From positions 1 to 35,266 of the forward strand of contig JAUYJC010000328.1 of assembly GCA_030688735.1 (NCBI GenBank): a stretch of 35,266 nt of DNA, given 5' to 3'. Source of the stretch: Deltaproteobacteria bacterium. GTDB lineage: Bacteria > Desulfobacterota > Binatia > UBA9968. The position numbers and the translations under genes are program-made. Positions 6,227-15,231 of this stretch are shown here, piece by piece. The notes under the pieces are model-generated. The model saw only the letters and a list, made by a program, of their open reading frames with translations, ran no database searches and had not been told where the DNA came from. The first letter of the stretch is position 1, and each line of letters starts with the position of its first letter.

Positions 6227-6340
6227 CTACCCCTGCCTCTGCTTGTGCTTGGTGTTGACGCACAACACCCGCACGACGCCATTACGCCGAATGACCTTGC
6301 ATTTATTACAAATCTTTTTGACCGACGCTCTAACTTTCAC
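6227..6340 (-). CDS. rpmJ: 50S ribosomal protein L36 (zinc form)
   Basis: This 37-residue protein is the smallest of the large subunit. It helps fold 23S rRNA near the peptidyl transferase centre. The translation begins with GTG at 6340 as [20 protein letters not shown] and ends KHKQRQG. The C11, C14, C27 and H32 zinc ligands are all present, so this is the zinc-binding paralogue. GAGGAG lies five bases before the GTG. It sits between infA (gap 17 bases) and rpsM, its usual place at the end of the spc block. Confidence 0.97.
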   Translation of the reverse strand: MKVRASVKKICNKCKVIRRNGVVRVLCVNTKHKQRQG

Positions 6341-6357
6341 AACCGCTCCTCTTTTTC

Positions 6358-6576
6358 TTAGCGCTCCCGGAAAACGATTCTTCCCCGAGCCAAGTCGTAG
6401 GGAGACAACTCTATTTTGACCTTATCCCCCGGGAGGATTTTAATATAGTGCATGCGCATCTTGCCGGATATATGAGCCAGTACCTTGTGGCCGTTTTCCA
6501 ACTCCACGCGAAACATCGCGTTGGGGAGCGTTTCCAAGACCTTACCGGTGACTTCGATGGCGTCTGCTTTTGGCAT
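6358..6576 (-). CDS. infA: Translation initiation factor IF-1
   Basis: IF-1 occupies the A site of the 30S subunit during initiation and supports IF-2 and IF-3. The protein is 72 residues, the normal length, from the ATG at 6576. It starts [19 protein letters not shown] and has the S1-like OB fold with [20 protein letters not shown] and [20 protein letters not shown] longer open frame upstream reaches back to 6714 and overlaps map, but it has no IF-1 homology and was rejected as the start. It is located between map and rpmJ, as in many bacteria. Confidence 0.98.
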   Translation of the reverse strand: MPKADAIEVTGKVLETLPNAMFRVELENGHKVLAHISGKMRMHYIKILPGDKVKIELSPYDLARGRIVFRER

Positions 6577-6617
6577 ACGAGGTACAGCGATCTTATATAA
6601 GTCAGGGCTTCTAAAAC

Positions 6618-7376
6618 CTAAACCTGGCTCAAAATATACGGACCATTCCTTGTTACAGCGACTGAGTGTTCGAAATGCGCCGCCAAGCTGCCGTCCTTGG
6701 TCACCGCCGTCCAACCGTCCTCTTTCATCGCGACTTCGTGGCTACCGGCGTTAACCATCGGCTCGATGGCTAGCACCATGCCCTCGCGCAGGCGCACGCC
6801 GCGGTCGGGCTCGCCGTAATTCGGCACCGGCGGCTCCTCGTGCAGTCTTTTGCCGATGCCATGCCCGACGAACGCGCGGACGACGGAAAAGCCCGCGCCC
6901 TCGGCAACCTGCTGCACCGCGGAACCCAAGTCGCCCAATCGTTTTCCGTCGTGCAACTGCTCAATGCCTTTGTAAAGGGCGCGCTCGGTGACCTCCATCA
7001 AGCGGCGAGCCTCCTCGCTCACCCGCCCGACACCAACGGTCAACGCAGCGTCACCATAAAAGCCGTTATAGAGGACCCCGAAGTCCAATCCAACGATGTC
7101 GCCTTCGCGCAGCGCTCGGTTTGTCGGAATTCCATGAACGATCTCTTCGTTAATCGATACGCACAGGCAGCGGGGAAAGACGCGTCCGGCCACCTCGTAT
7201 CCCTTAAACGCGGATAGCGCCTTGTTTTTTAACGTCAGCTCTTCGGCGACGCTATCCAGCTCCAGGGTCGTCACTCCCGGAACGACCTTTTCTTTCAGTT
7301 CCTGCAATATCTCCGCAACAATGACGTTGGCGCGCCTCATGATCTCGATCTCTCGTTCCGATTTGAGCGAAATCAC
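6618..7376 (-). CDS. map: Type I methionine aminopeptidase
   Basis: The enzyme removes the N-terminal methionine from nascent proteins using two divalent metals. The 252 residues match the bacterial type Ia length. The metal ligands are visible: D98 (GLDFG), D109 (YGDAALTV), H172 ([13 protein letters not shown]), E205 (IEPM) and a last Glu in HFEHSVAV. The catalytic HGIP histidine region is around residue 81. The start is GTG at 7376 overlapping the adk stop as GTGA, so translation is coupled to adk. A 41-base gap separates it from infA. Confidence 0.98.
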   Translation of the reverse strand: MISLKSEREIEIMRRANVIVAEILQELKEKVVPGVTTLELDSVAEELTLKNKALSAFKGYEVAGRVFPRCLCVSINEEIVHGIPTNRALREGDIVGLDFGVLYNGFYGDAALTVGVGRVSEEARRLMEVTERALYKGIEQLHDGKRLGDLGSAVQQVAEGAGFSVVRAFVGHGIGKRLHEEPPVPNYGEPDRGVRLREGMVLAIEPMVNAGSHEVAMKEDGWTAVTKDGSLAAHFEHSVAVTRNGPYILSQV

Positions 7377-8038
7377 GCCGCGACATCCCCCAGTGCCTGA
7401 ATCACCCGCTTGCCAATGTCTTCAACCTTCCCGACCCCGTCGATACTCTTTAACAAGCCCCGTTCCCGGTAATAGCTCACTAGCGGCGCCGTCTGATTAT
7501 CGTAGACTTTGAGACGGTTGCTAATGGTCTCCGCGCGATCGTCATCGCGCTGAAGCAGCTCACCTCCACAACGATTACACGTTCCCGCCGCCTTCGGCGG
7601 ATCAAAAACCACATGATAGAGCGCGCCGCAACCTTTACACGTGCGCCGTCCCGACAGCCGCTCGACGATTAATTCATGGGGCACCTGCAGCGAAAAAACA
7701 CAATTGAGCGCCAGCCCCATTCTTTTCAATATTTCTTCGAGGCTCTGCGCTTGAGCGAGGGTTCTCGGAAAACCGTCCAGCACAAATCCCTTGTCGCAGT
7801 CTTTCTCCTTGAGCCGCTCGGCCACCAGGTCGATGATCAACTTGTCGGGAACCAATTCCCCGCGGTGAATATATTCAGAAGCCTGCTTGCCCAGGTCGCC
7901 CTGTTCGGCCACCGCCTTGCGCAGGATATCGCCCGTTGAAATTTGCGAGGCCGCGAACTTTTCCTCGAGCAACTTCCCTTGGGTCCCCTTACCCGCTCCC
8001 GGAGGTCCAAGCAATACCACGCGCGCGCCGGCCGCCAA
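7373..8038 (-). CDS. adk: Adenylate kinase (zinc LID form)
   Basis: Interconverts ATP plus AMP with two ADP. The P-loop GPPGAGKGTQ lies at about residues 11-20. STGDILR and DGFPRTLAQAQ of the AMP-binding domain follow. The LID contains CKGCG and CNRCG, a four-cysteine zinc site typical of Gram-positive-like and many deltaproteobacterial enzymes. I place the start at TTG 8038, three codons after the secY stop region with AAGGGG upstream. It gives 221 residues, and the conserved ARVVLLG follows it. GTG at 8020 is an alternative (215 residues). An upstream open frame overlaps secY and is not real. Confidence 0.95.
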   Translation of the reverse strand: MAAGARVVLLGPPGAGKGTQGKLLEEKFAASQISTGDILRKAVAEQGDLGKQASEYIHRGELVPDKLIIDLVAERLKEKDCDKGFVLDGFPRTLAQAQSLEEILKRMGLALNCVFSLQVPHELIVERLSGRRTCKGCGALYHVVFDPPKAAGTCNRCGGELLQRDDDRAETISNRLKVYDNQTAPLVSYYRERGLLKSIDGVGKVEDIGKRVIQALGDVAA

Positions 8039-8040
8039 TC

Positions 8041-9351
8041 CTAGCCCCTTCTCCCGCGCAGCCGCCCTCGTTTCATGAAGCCTTCGTAGTTGCGGCTGAT
8101 CAAATGGGTCTCCATCTGCGCTACCGTATCCAGGGCGACACCGACGACGATCAACAGCGCCGTCCCGCCAAAGTAAAAAGGCACGTTGAACTGGCCGACC
8201 AAAAGCGTCGGCAACAAGCAAACTATCGACAGATAAATCGCCCCGCTCAGAGTGATGCGCGAAAGCACGCGCTCGATGAACTCGGCGGTCTTTGGCCCCG
8301 GGCGGATGCCGGGAATGTAGCCGCCGAATTTTTTCATATTTTCAGCGACATCCACCGGATTGAACACTACGGCGGTGTAAAAGAACGCAAAAAAGATAAT
8401 CAGGGCGACGAAGACGATATCGTGCAGCCATTGACCGGGAGCCAGCGAGCCAGCCACCGCCTGCACCCAGGTAAAGCTTGCGAATTGCGCCAGGGTGGCG
8501 GGAAAAATCAGCACTGACGAAGCGAAGATCGGCGGTATCACGTTGGCAGTATTGATCTTGAGCGGCAGATGAGAACTTTGGCCGCCGTACATTTTGCGCC
8601 CGACCACGCGCTTGGCATATTGCACCGGAATGCGCCGCTGGCCCCGTTCGACGAAAATAATAACGCCGACTACGACCACGGTCAATACCACTATGACCAG
8701 CGCAACGAGCACGCCGATTTCGCCTTCGCGCACGAACTGCAGTGTGGTGCCTGCCGCCGAGGGCAGCCGCGCGACGATGCCGGCAAAGATGATGAGAGAT
8801 ATGCCGTTACCGATGCCGCGTTCGGTGATTTGCTCGCCCAGCCACATGATGAAGGCCGTGCCCGAAGTCAACGTAATGACCGTCATTAGGCGGAAATTCC
8901 ACCCGGGAGTGAGAACGAGGTTAAAGCCGCCCGGTCCCCGTGTCCCCTCCAGTCCGACGCTGATCATGATGCCTTGAATGATCGAAAGCACCACTGTGCC
9001 GTAGCGCGTGTACTGAGTGATTTTGCGCCGGCCCACCTCACCTTCCTTCGATAGCCTTTCCAAATAGGGGAAAACCACGGTGAGAAGCTGAAGAATGATC
9101 GACGCGCTGATGTAAGGCATGATGCCGAGGGAAAAAACCGAAAACTGCTCCAGTGCACCGCCGGAAAAAAGGTTTAGAAAACCCAAAAGGTTGCCCTTCT
9201 GCTGCTCGAAAAAAGCCGCCATGGCGTGGCGGTCGATGCCCGGCGTCGGCACATGGACACCGAGCCGGTAGACGGCGAGCATCGCGAGCGTGAAGAGCAA
9301 TCGGCGCTTGAGTTCGGGCACCCGGGCCGCGTTCTGAAAACCGCTAAGCAT
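8041..9351 (-). CDS. secY: Protein translocase subunit SecY
   Basis: The channel of the Sec translocon in the inner membrane. At 436 residues it shows about ten hydrophobic segments. Landmarks are the N-terminal [28 protein letters not shown], the plug-adjacent [40 protein letters not shown], the cytoplasmic loop [14 protein letters not shown], and the C-terminal helix region [23 protein letters not shown]. The start ATG overlaps the rplO stop by eight bases, and adk begins two bases after its stop. Position in the spc block is standard. Confidence 0.98.
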   Translation of the reverse strand: MLSGFQNAARVPELKRRLLFTLAMLAVYRLGVHVPTPGIDRHAMAAFFEQQKGNLLGFLNLFSGGALEQFSVFSLGIMPYISASIILQLLTVVFPYLERLSKEGEVGRRKITQYTRYGTVVLSIIQGIMISVGLEGTRGPGGFNLVLTPGWNFRLMTVITLTSGTAFIMWLGEQITERGIGNGISLIIFAGIVARLPSAAGTTLQFVREGEIGVLVALVIVVLTVVVVGVIIFVERGQRRIPVQYAKRVVGRKMYGGQSSHLPLKINTANVIPPIFASSVLIFPATLAQFASFTWVQAVAGSLAPGQWLHDIVFVALIIFFAFFYTAVVFNPVDVAENMKKFGGYIPGIRPGPKTAEFIERVLSRITLSGAIYLSIVCLLPTLLVGQFNVPFYFGGTALLIVVGVALDTVAQMETHLISRNYEGFMKRGRLRGRRG

Positions 9352-9796
9352 GGACGGCTATCACCTCGGCCTTTCCCCCTGAAGCTTCGATCTTCGCTTT
9401 GGCTTGAGCGGAAAAACCATGCGCTTTGATCGTCAAAGGCTTGGACAACGAACCATCGCCAAGAATCTTAATCCGCGGGTTTTTCCCGCGCACTAAACCT
9501 TGCGCGCACAGCGATTCGGGTGTCACTTCGGCCCCTGAGGGAAACGATTCCAACTGCGTCAAATTGACCACCGACATTTCGATCCGGAACGGATTATGAA
9601 AGCCGCGCTTGGGTAGACGGCGTTGCAAGGGCATTTGCCCGCCTTCGAACCCTGGCTTGGTGCCGCCGCCCGACCGCGCTCCTTGCCCCTTGTGGCCGCG
9701 GCACGATGTCTTGCCATGGCCAGAGCCGTCTCCTCGCCCGACGCGCTTGCGTTTCCGATTCGAACCGGCCGCCGGTTTTAGGTCATCGAGTGTCAT
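9344..9796 (-). CDS. rplO: 50S ribosomal protein L15
   Basis: A late-assembling large-subunit protein. The 150 residues start [20 protein letters not shown] and carry the Gly-rich loop [25 protein letters not shown] in its middle. [19 protein letters not shown] follows, then the C-terminal globular part (INILG-like [27 protein letters not shown]). It begins two bases after the rpsE stop. In most bacteria rpmD stands between these genes, and here there is no room for it. Confidence 0.98.
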   Translation of the reverse strand: MTLDDLKPAAGSNRKRKRVGRGDGSGHGKTSCRGHKGQGARSGGGTKPGFEGGQMPLQRRLPKRGFHNPFRIEMSVVNLTQLESFPSGAEVTPESLCAQGLVRGKNPRIKILGDGSLSKPLTIKAHGFSAQAKAKIEASGGKAEVIAVHA

Positions 9797-9798
9797 AG

Positions 9799-10353
9799 TC
9801 AGCGAATCTCCGCCAAGGCCTTTCCTCTGCGGTCCGCGATCTCTGCCGGGTCACGCAGGTCGCGCAACGCCTCAATGGTTGCCTTGACCATGTTATGAGG
9901 GTTGTTGGAGCCGATGCATTTGGTCAAAACATTCTGAATCCCCGACGCCTCCACCACCGCGCGTACCCCGCCACCCGCGATCACCCCGGTTCCATTGGAC
10001 GCCGGCTTGAGGATGACGTAACCGGCGCCGTACTTGCCGGTCACTTCGAACGGGATTGTGCCTTCGGCAACCGGCACCCGGATCAGGCTTTTCTTGGCTT
10101 GCTCCAACCCCTTGCGGATCGCCTCGGGAACTTCCTTGGCTTTACCGAGTCCATAACCTACCAGCGAGTGATTATCCCCTACCACCACCAGCGCGCTAAA
10201 GCTGAAACGGCGGCCGCCCTTGACGACTTTCGCCACCCGGCTGATGTGCACGACCTTTTCCTTCAGCTCTAAACCTTGCGGATCGATTCGTTCCAAAACC
10301 ACCTCACCCTTGTTGCGTCCGTTAGAATTCCAGTCCACCCTCACGCGCCCCAT
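9799..10353 (-). CDS. rpsE: 30S ribosomal protein S5
   Basis: A 30S protein at the mRNA entry site that contributes to decoding fidelity. The double-stranded RNA-binding-like domain starts [26 protein letters not shown] and [13 protein letters not shown]. The C-terminal domain has [26 protein letters not shown]. The ATG at 10353 gives 184 residues and overlaps the rplR 3' end by 32 bases. In-frame GTGs at 10344 or 10338 would reduce the overlap, and the family N-terminus is variable, so the exact start is open. Confidence 0.97.
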   Translation of the reverse strand: MGRVRVDWNSNGRNKGEVVLERIDPQGLELKEKVVHISRVAKVVKGGRRFSFSALVVVGDNHSLVGYGLGKAKEVPEAIRKGLEQAKKSLIRVPVAEGTIPFEVTGKYGAGYVILKPASNGTGVIAGGGVRAVVEASGIQNVLTKCIGSNNPHNMVKATIEALRDLRDPAEIADRRGKALAEIR

Positions 10354-10693
10354 CCGCCACCGCTTTTACCTGCCCGTGGAAGAGAAACCCGTTGCGATCG
10401 AAAACTACCCGAGTGATCTTTTTTTCCTGGCAAATTTTTGCCAGCGCCAGCCCCACTTGCTTAGCCGCCTCGACCCCTTTGCCGATCTTGCCCTTTGCCG
10501 CGCCGGGCAACTGAGCGGAAAGCGTCGACGCCGACACCAGGGTCGTGCCGCAGTCATCCGAAATGACCTGAGCGTAAATATGTTTATTGCTGCGAAACAC
10601 GCAGACCCGCGGGCGCGCGTCGGTCCCCAAGACTTTCTTGCGCACTCGCTCTTGACGCCGCCGCCGGCCGGTCTTTTTCTGATTGCTCGCCAT
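10322..10693 (-). CDS. rplR: 50S ribosomal protein L18
   Basis: Binds 5S rRNA with L5 and helps anchor it in the central protuberance. The 123 residues have a basic N-terminus ([16 protein letters not shown]) and the L18 core [21 protein letters not shown]. They end with [26 protein letters not shown]. It starts 16 bases after rplF, and its 3' end overlaps the rpsE start. Typical spc-block position. Confidence 0.98.
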   Translation of the reverse strand: MASNQKKTGRRRRQERVRKKVLGTDARPRVCVFRSNKHIYAQVISDDCGTTLVSASTLSAQLPGAAKGKIGKGVEAAKQVGLALAKICQEKKITRVVFDRNGFLFHGQVKAVADGAREGGLEF

Positions 10694-10709
10694 CTTACTG
10701 CCTCAATTT

Positions 10710-11261
10710 TTACGCTCCGGCCGCTGAGCCTACGGCTTTTCCGGCCTTGCGTTTGATGAACTCCTCGCGATACTTGATCCCCTTGCCCTTGTAGGGTTCC
10801 GGCGGCCGCAGACTGCGAATTTTCGCCGCCATCTCGCCGAGCAAATGGCGATCGGCGCTGGTGAGCGTAACGATAACTTGGCGCTCTACCGTCGCCGTCA
10901 CTCCCGCCGGCAACGGAAACACCACCGGATGGGAATAGCCCAGCGTCATATGAATCTCACTGCCCTTTACCTCGGCGCGATAGCCGACGCCGTTGATTTC
11001 CAGCACGCGGGTAAACCCCTGGCTCACTCCCTGCACCATGTTGGCGATCAGCTTGCGCGTGAGTCCGTGCAGCGCGCGATTTTTGCGCTCATCCGATTCT
11101 CTTTCGACGCGCACCAGATTGCCATCGACCTCAACCTTGACTCCGGCGGGAATTGCCGTCAGCAACTTTCCCCTCGGCCCCTCGACATGAACCGACCCGG
11201 TATCCACCGCGACTTTAACGCCGCTGGGAATCGCAACAGGAAGCTTTCCGATACGAGACAA
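10710..11261 (-). CDS. rplF: 50S ribosomal protein L6
   Basis: Large-subunit protein near the sarcin-ricin loop, involved in binding of elongation factors. The 183 residues consist of two related beta-alpha domains. Landmarks are MSRIGKLPVAIPSGVKV, NMVQGVSQGFTRVLEINGVGYRA, LGYSHPVVFPLP and the conserved IRSLRPPEPYKGKGIKY before a basic C-terminus. The start codon is TTG at 11261, judged from the universal SRIGK start and AGGTGA just upstream. It follows rpsH with an 18-base gap. Confidence 0.98.
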   Translation of the reverse strand: MSRIGKLPVAIPSGVKVAVDTGSVHVEGPRGKLLTAIPAGVKVEVDGNLVRVERESDERKNRALHGLTRKLIANMVQGVSQGFTRVLEINGVGYRAEVKGSEIHMTLGYSHPVVFPLPAGVTATVERQVIVTLTSADRHLLGEMAAKIRSLRPPEPYKGKGIKYREEFIKRKAGKAVGSAAGA

Positions 11262-11279
11262 AGTTCACCTCAACTCTAA

Positions 11280-11684
11280 CTACCAGACCGAGCAAAGAAG
11301 CTCGCCGCCGACGTTCGCCTTCTGCGCTTCGCGGTCGACCAGAATGCCTTTGGGCGTCGACAGGATATGAATGCCGAGTCCCTTGCGTACCGGGGTGATC
11401 CCCTGGGCGCCGACATAAACCCGCCGGCCCGGGCTGCTAACCCGCTTCAACCCGGAAATAATCGGACGGTTCTCGCGGTCGAATTTGAGCTGGATCACCA
11501 GGTCATCGCCGCCGCCCTGGGCCGCCTTGACCTTTTTCAATTCTTTCAAATATCCTTCTTCAATCAAAATTTTGACGATGTTCTCTTTGAGCCGCGACCA
11601 GGGCACCGCGACTTTTTGGTGGCGCGCCCGGGTCGCGTTACGGACTCGCGTCAACAGGTCGGCGATCGGATCGGTCATTGACAT
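11280..11684 (-). CDS. rpsH: 30S ribosomal protein S8
   Basis: Binds the central domain of 16S rRNA. In Escherichia coli it also represses the spc operon by binding near rplE. The 134 residues start MSMTDPIADLLTRVRNATRA. They include SRLKENIVKILIEEGYL and the C-terminal RRVYVGAQGITPVRKGLGIHILSTPKGILVD. The first ATG (11684) has GGAG at six bases and is preferred over the ATG at 11678. It lies 15 bases after rpsN. Confidence 0.98.
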   Translation of the reverse strand: MSMTDPIADLLTRVRNATRARHQKVAVPWSRLKENIVKILIEEGYLKELKKVKAAQGGGDDLVIQLKFDRENRPIISGLKRVSSPGRRVYVGAQGITPVRKGLGIHILSTPKGILVDREAQKANVGGELLCSVW

Positions 11685-11699
11685 AATATTCTCCAGCCC

Positions 11700-11885
11700 C
11701 TACCAACTAGCCTTGATCAGGCCCGGGATATGTCCTTTGCGCGCATGATCGCGCAGGCACAGCCGGCACATGCGAAAACGCCGGTAAAAGGCCCGCGCCC
11801 GGCCGCACAGGGGACAGCGATTGTACTCCCGAACCTTGAATTTGTTCGGCCTTTCAGCCTTGATCCGAAGACATGTCTTTGCCAA
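11700..11885 (-). CDS. rpsN: 30S ribosomal protein S14, type Z (zinc form)
   Basis: A 61-residue head protein of the small subunit in the short zinc-binding form. C24, C27, C40 and C43 (CPLC and CRLC) are the zinc ligands. The ending RDHARKGHIPGLIKASW is diagnostic. The start is TTG at 11885 with GGGAG seven bases upstream, consistent with the conserved MAKT start. The longer cysteine-free S14 type found in E. coli is not present here. It stands between rplE and rpsH, as usual. Confidence 0.98.
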   Translation of the reverse strand: MAKTCLRIKAERPNKFKVREYNRCPLCGRARAFYRRFRMCRLCLRDHARKGHIPGLIKASW

Positions 11886-11905
11886 TGGTAGACTCCCTTA
11901 TCTCC

Positions 11906-12445
11906 TTAGCCGCCGAACGGCATACCCATCAATTTAAGCAACGTCCTGCCTTCCTGGTCCGTCTTAGCGGTGGTGGCGATCGTGACCGTCATGCCATGCG
12001 CCTTTTCCACCTTGTCCGCCTGGATTTCGGGAAAAATAATCTGCTCTCTCAGGCCCAATGAAAAGTTGCCCCTTCCGTCGAATGAGCGGTCCGAGATCCC
12101 TTTGAAATCCCGCACGCGCGGCAGCGCGGCATGGATCAGCCGATCCAAAAACTCATACATCCGCTCGCGCCGCAGCGTCACCATGCAACCGATGGGCACT
12201 CCCTCGCGCAGCTTGAAATTGGCGATGGCCTTCTTGGCGCGGGTCACCACCGGTTTTTGCCCCGCGATGGCCGCGAGCTCCACCACCGCGGTGTCGAGCA
12301 GCTTGATATTCTGCGTCGCTTCGCCCAACCCGATGTTCAGCGTGATCTTCTCCAGACGCGGCACCTGCATGGCATTCTTGTAGCCGAACTCTTTCATCAT
12401 CGCCGGCACCACGTCTTCCCGATATTTGTCTTCCAATCGCGCCAT
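11906..12445 (-). CDS. rplE: 50S ribosomal protein L5
   Basis: Binds 5S rRNA and contacts the P-site tRNA in the central protuberance. From the ATG at 12445 it has 179 residues, the usual length, starting [20 protein letters not shown]. Landmarks are [22 protein letters not shown]-like [23 protein letters not shown], and [21 protein letters not shown]. An ATG two codons upstream (12451) is possible. The longer upstream frame overlaps rplX and is rejected. It starts ten bases after the rplX stop. Confidence 0.98.
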   Translation of the reverse strand: MARLEDKYREDVVPAMMKEFGYKNAMQVPRLEKITLNIGLGEATQNIKLLDTAVVELAAIAGQKPVVTRAKKAIANFKLREGVPIGCMVTLRRERMYEFLDRLIHAALPRVRDFKGISDRSFDGRGNFSLGLREQIIFPEIQADKVEKAHGMTVTIATTAKTDQEGRTLLKLMGMPFGG

Positions 12446-12455
12446 GATCATTCCA

Positions 12456-12767
12456 CTACTCGAACGCCTCGCCGCAGCGCCGGCAGAGGCGAATTTTCTT
12501 GCCGTCGCCGAGCACCTTATGGCCGATGCGCACCGGGGCATTGCACTTGTCGCACATAATCATGAGGTTGGACGCATGGATCGAGGCTTCCTTCTCCAAA
12601 ATGCCGCCGGTTTGCTGCGGGCCCCGCGGTTTGCTGTGCCGCTTGACCATATTGACTCTTTCGATGATCACCCGTTCCTTGTCCACCAGCACGCGCAGCA
12701 CCTTCCCGGTTTTGCCCCGCTCCTTGCCCGCAATCACCATTACGCTGTCGTTTTTACGAATCTGCAC
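12456..12767 (-). CDS. rplX: 50S ribosomal protein L24 (cysteine-rich C-terminus)
   Basis: An assembly-initiating large-subunit protein with an N-terminal KOW motif (residues ~5-32: [20 protein letters not shown]). The region [22 protein letters not shown] is typical. Residues C72, C75, C95 and C98 (CDKC and CRRC) replace the usual non-cysteine residues and could form a zinc ribbon. This variant occurs in several phyla. The start codon is GTG at 12767 with AAGGAG upstream. It lies 24 bases from rplN. Confidence 0.97.
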   Translation of the reverse strand: MQIRKNDSVMVIAGKERGKTGKVLRVLVDKERVIIERVNMVKRHSKPRGPQQTGGILEKEASIHASNLMIMCDKCNAPVRIGHKVLGDGKKIRLCRRCGEAFE

Positions 12768-12791
12768 GCGCTGTTTCTCCTTGATCTCTAA

Positions 12792-13160
12792 CTACAGGAC
12801 TTCAGGCGCCAATGAAATAATTTTCATGAACTTCTTCGCCCGCAGCTCGCGCGCCACCGGGCCAAAGATACGCGTCCCCACCGGCTCCTTCTGGTTGTCG
12901 ATCAAAACCGCGGAGTTGACGTCGAAGCGGATATAAGTCCCGTCCGGACGCCCGATTTCTTTCGCCGTGCGCACCACCACAGCCTTGGTGACCTCGCCCT
13001 TTTTTACTTTTGCGTTAGGATTCGCTTCTTTCACGGATACCACGATGATGTCCCCAATGGAGGCATACCTGCGCTTGCTGCCGCCCAGCACCTTGATGCA
13101 CTGGACCTTGCGCGCCCCCGAATTGTCCGCCACGTCCAACACCGTTCGCATCTGGATCAT
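12792..13160 (-). CDS. rplN: 50S ribosomal protein L14
   Basis: Binds 23S rRNA and forms an inter-subunit bridge. The 122 residues (normal length) start [20 protein letters not shown]. They include [41 protein letters not shown] and [24 protein letters not shown] precedes the ATG. It is the first gene of the spc block, separated from rpsQ by 23 bases, so S10 and spc blocks appear to be cotranscribed. Confidence 0.99.
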   Translation of the reverse strand: MIQMRTVLDVADNSGARKVQCIKVLGGSKRRYASIGDIIVVSVKEANPNAKVKKGEVTKAVVVRTAKEIGRPDGTYIRFDVNSAVLIDNQKEPVGTRIFGPVARELRAKKFMKIISLAPEVL

Positions 13161-13183
13161 GAATCAACCTCTTCCGATTTGAC

Positions 13184-13489
13184 CTAGACCGCCGCCTGAG
13201 CTTTGTCTCCGCTGGACCGGTTTACTTCCGCGGTTTTGGCACGCTCAACGACTTTGCTCACGCGCCAGCGTTTGTCGCGGCTCAGCGGCCGGCACTCGAC
13301 GATCAGCACACGATCGCCGACGCGGCACTGGTTACTCTCGTCATGGACTTTGAACTTGGTGCGACGGCGAAGATGTTTCTTGTACTTGGGATGCATGACG
13401 GTGCGCTCTACGGAAACCACCACCGTTTTCTGCATGCGATCGCTGACGACCACGCCGCTGCGCTCCTTTCTCAATCCTCTCGTGTTCAT
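13184..13489 (-). CDS. rpsQ: 30S ribosomal protein S17
   Basis: A primary 16S rRNA-binding OB-fold protein. Of 101 residues, the core is RKERSGVVVSDRMQKTVVVSVER, HPKYKKHLRRRTKFKVHDE, VGDRVLIVECRPLSRDKRWRV. The last ~15 residues (AKTAEVNRSSGDKAQAAV) are a short extra tail compared with an 80-85 residue family norm. The ATG overlaps the rpmC stop by four bases (ATGA), indicating coupling. Confidence 0.98.
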   Translation of the reverse strand: MNTRGLRKERSGVVVSDRMQKTVVVSVERTVMHPKYKKHLRRRTKFKVHDESNQCRVGDRVLIVECRPLSRDKRWRVSKVVERAKTAEVNRSSGDKAQAAV

Positions 13490-13695
13490 GCCGCGCCTTT
13501 CTTCGTCTCAAGCGCCTTTTCTCTGAGCACAGTTTCAGCGCGCGCCAAATCCCGCCGCGTGTCGCGCAGTTTCATCGGGTTTTCCGCCTGGCTCGCGGCC
13601 CGTTTGAGCCTTAAATGGGCGATCTCCTCGCGCAGCTCGGCGCTCTTTTGATTGAGATCGTCGGCGCTCATCTCGCGCAGCTCTTTAGCTTGCAT
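13486..13695 (-). CDS. rpmC: 50S ribosomal protein L29
   Basis: A helical hairpin protein beside the nascent-chain exit, near the docking site of SRP and trigger factor. The 69 residues start [21 protein letters not shown]. They contain the conserved [30 protein letters not shown] pattern. I take the ATG at 13695, which overlaps the rplP end by 11 bases. The longer upstream frame lies inside rplP. Order rplP-rpmC-rpsQ is standard. Confidence 0.97.
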   Translation of the reverse strand: MQAKELREMSADDLNQKSAELREEIAHLRLKRAASQAENPMKLRDTRRDLARAETVLREKALETKKGAA

Positions 13696-14110
13696 GGGCC
13701 AAGCCCCTCCGTTCCACGAACATCGTCGCAATTGACAACTTATGACCCGCCAGCCGGAACGCTTCGCGCGCCAGCGGCTCTTCGACCCCTTCCATTTCGA
13801 ACAGGATCCGCCCTGGTTGAATCACGGCGACCCATAGTTCCAGGGGCCCTTTGCCCTTTCCCATGCGGGTCTCTAGGGGCTTTTTGGTCAATGGCTTGTC
13901 GGGAAAAATACGAATCCAGACTTTTCCGCCGCGCTTGAGATAACGGGTCAGCGCGACGCGGGCGGCTTCGATCTCCCGCGCCGTCATCCAACCGCGCTCG
14001 ACCGCCTTGAGGCCGTACTCTCCGAACGCCAGAGTCGACCCCCGGTGCGCGGTGCCGCGCCGGCGGCCCTTTTGAATTTTTCGATATTTTACTTTTTTCG
14101 GTTCCAGCAT
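13685..14110 (-). CDS. rplP: 50S ribosomal protein L16
   Basis: Located near the A-site and the 5S rRNA; organises the peptidyl transferase region. The 141 residues start [21 protein letters not shown]. They show [55 protein letters not shown] and [14 protein letters not shown], all typical. The Arg corresponding to the hydroxylated residue lies in the RMGKGKG loop. It starts 35 bases after rpsC. Confidence 0.98.
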   Translation of the reverse strand: MLEPKKVKYRKIQKGRRRGTAHRGSTLAFGEYGLKAVERGWMTAREIEAARVALTRYLKRGGKVWIRIFPDKPLTKKPLETRMGKGKGPLELWVAVIQPGRILFEMEGVEEPLAREAFRLAGHKLSIATMFVERRGLAHAS

Positions 14111-14145
14111 TTTGGCAATCTTCGATATTCAGAATTTCGCCCGGC

Positions 14146-14808
14146 TCAGCCGCCCAGCATCGCTTTTTGCTGCTGCTCCTCTTCGGTCAAAACCTCGCCG
14201 CGGAAGATCCAAGCCTTGACGCCGATCACGCCGTAGGTGGTGCGCGCCTCGGCAAAACCGTAGTTGACATCGGCGCGCAGCGTGTGTAGCGGCACGCGCC
14301 CTTCGCGGTACCATTCCGTGCGCGCGATTTCGCCGCCGCCCAACCTGCCGGCGCACTGGATTTTTACCCCTTGCGCGCCCATGCGCATGGCCCGCGAGAC
14401 GCTTTCCTTCATCGCCCGGCGGAACGCCACCCGCCTTTCCAACTGCAACGCGACGTTCTCCGAAACCAACTGCCCGTCGAGGTCCGGGCGGCGGACCTCG
14501 TGAATATTGATGTAACTTTCGCGGTGGGTGAGCTTGGTCAATTCCTCCTTGAGTTTCTCGATTTCCGCGCCCTTTTTCCCGATAACGATTCCCGGGCGCG
14601 CGGTGTGAATATTGATCTTGGCCTTGTTCGCCGCTCTTTCGATTTCGATTTTCGCGATGCCCGCGTGATAGAGGCGGCTTTTCAAAAACTTCTTGATCCG
14701 AAAGTCTTCATGAAGCAGTTTCGGATAATCATGCTTGGCAAACCATTTGGAGTCCCAAGTCTCGATCACCCCGAGACGAAACATTTTTGGATGTGTCTTC
14801 TGCCCCAT
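14146..14808 (-). CDS. rpsC: 30S ribosomal protein S3
   Basis: Forms part of the mRNA entry tunnel and helicase site of the 30S subunit. The 220 residues start [20 protein letters not shown]. The KH domain has [22 protein letters not shown] (about residues 69-90). The C-terminal domain contains [25 protein letters not shown] and [24 protein letters not shown]. It starts six bases after rplV. Confidence 0.99.
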   Translation of the reverse strand: MGQKTHPKMFRLGVIETWDSKWFAKHDYPKLLHEDFRIKKFLKSRLYHAGIAKIEIERAANKAKINIHTARPGIVIGKKGAEIEKLKEELTKLTHRESYINIHEVRRPDLDGQLVSENVALQLERRVAFRRAMKESVSRAMRMGAQGVKIQCAGRLGGGEIARTEWYREGRVPLHTLRADVNYGFAEARTTYGVIGVKAWIFRGEVLTEEEQQQKAMLGG

Positions 14809-14814
14809 CAGCCC

Positions 14815-15159
14815 TTAACTCCTCTCGCTGGCTTCATCCAGAATTACTGTAATATGACTGAGCCGTTTGCGAATCTTGGTCGCCCTGCCCTGCGCCCGCG
14901 GCATGAACCGTTTCCACATGCCCGCGCCGTCCACCTTCACTCGCTTGACGAAAAGGCGGTCGACATCGACGCTCTGGGTGTTCTCCGCATTGGCAACCGC
15001 CGTACGCAGCGTCTTCGCGATAACGTCGGCCGAGCGTTTGGGCACAAACTTGAGAATATTGAGGGCCTCCTCAACTCCCTTGCCACGTATCTGGTCAACC
15101 ACCAGCCGAACTTTTTGCGGCGAGAGCCGGACAAATCTTGTGATCGCGCGCGCTTCCAT
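14815..15159 (-). CDS. rplV: 50S ribosomal protein L22
   Basis: Lines the polypeptide exit tunnel. The beta-hairpin that narrows the tunnel is visible as MPRAQGRATKIRKRLSHITVIL. The core is MEARAITRFVRLSPQKVRLVVDQIRGK and ALNILKFVPKRSADVIAKTLRTAVANAEN. I start at the ATG at 15159 (114 residues) rather than a TTG at 15183. The family begins near MEARA, and GGAGG is only two bases from the TTG, which is too close. A 72-base spacer separates it from rpsS. Confidence 0.96.
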   Translation of the reverse strand: MEARAITRFVRLSPQKVRLVVDQIRGKGVEEALNILKFVPKRSADVIAKTLRTAVANAENTQSVDVDRLFVKRVKVDGAGMWKRFMPRAQGRATKIRKRLSHITVILDEASERS

Positions 15160-15231
15160 AGTCTCACGAATTGCGACTAGCAAACCTCCGCTTGATAATT
15201 TCCATCATCCGCGTTGCATCCGCCGGCTAAG

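Noticed and set aside
6577-6714. Upstream extension of the infA frame
   Set aside because: It lies inside the map 3' region and has no IF-1 similarity. The start at 6576 gives the normal 72-residue protein.
8039-8221. Upstream extension of the adk frame into secY
   Set aside because: It overlaps the conserved end of secY, and the extra residues are not part of adenylate kinase.
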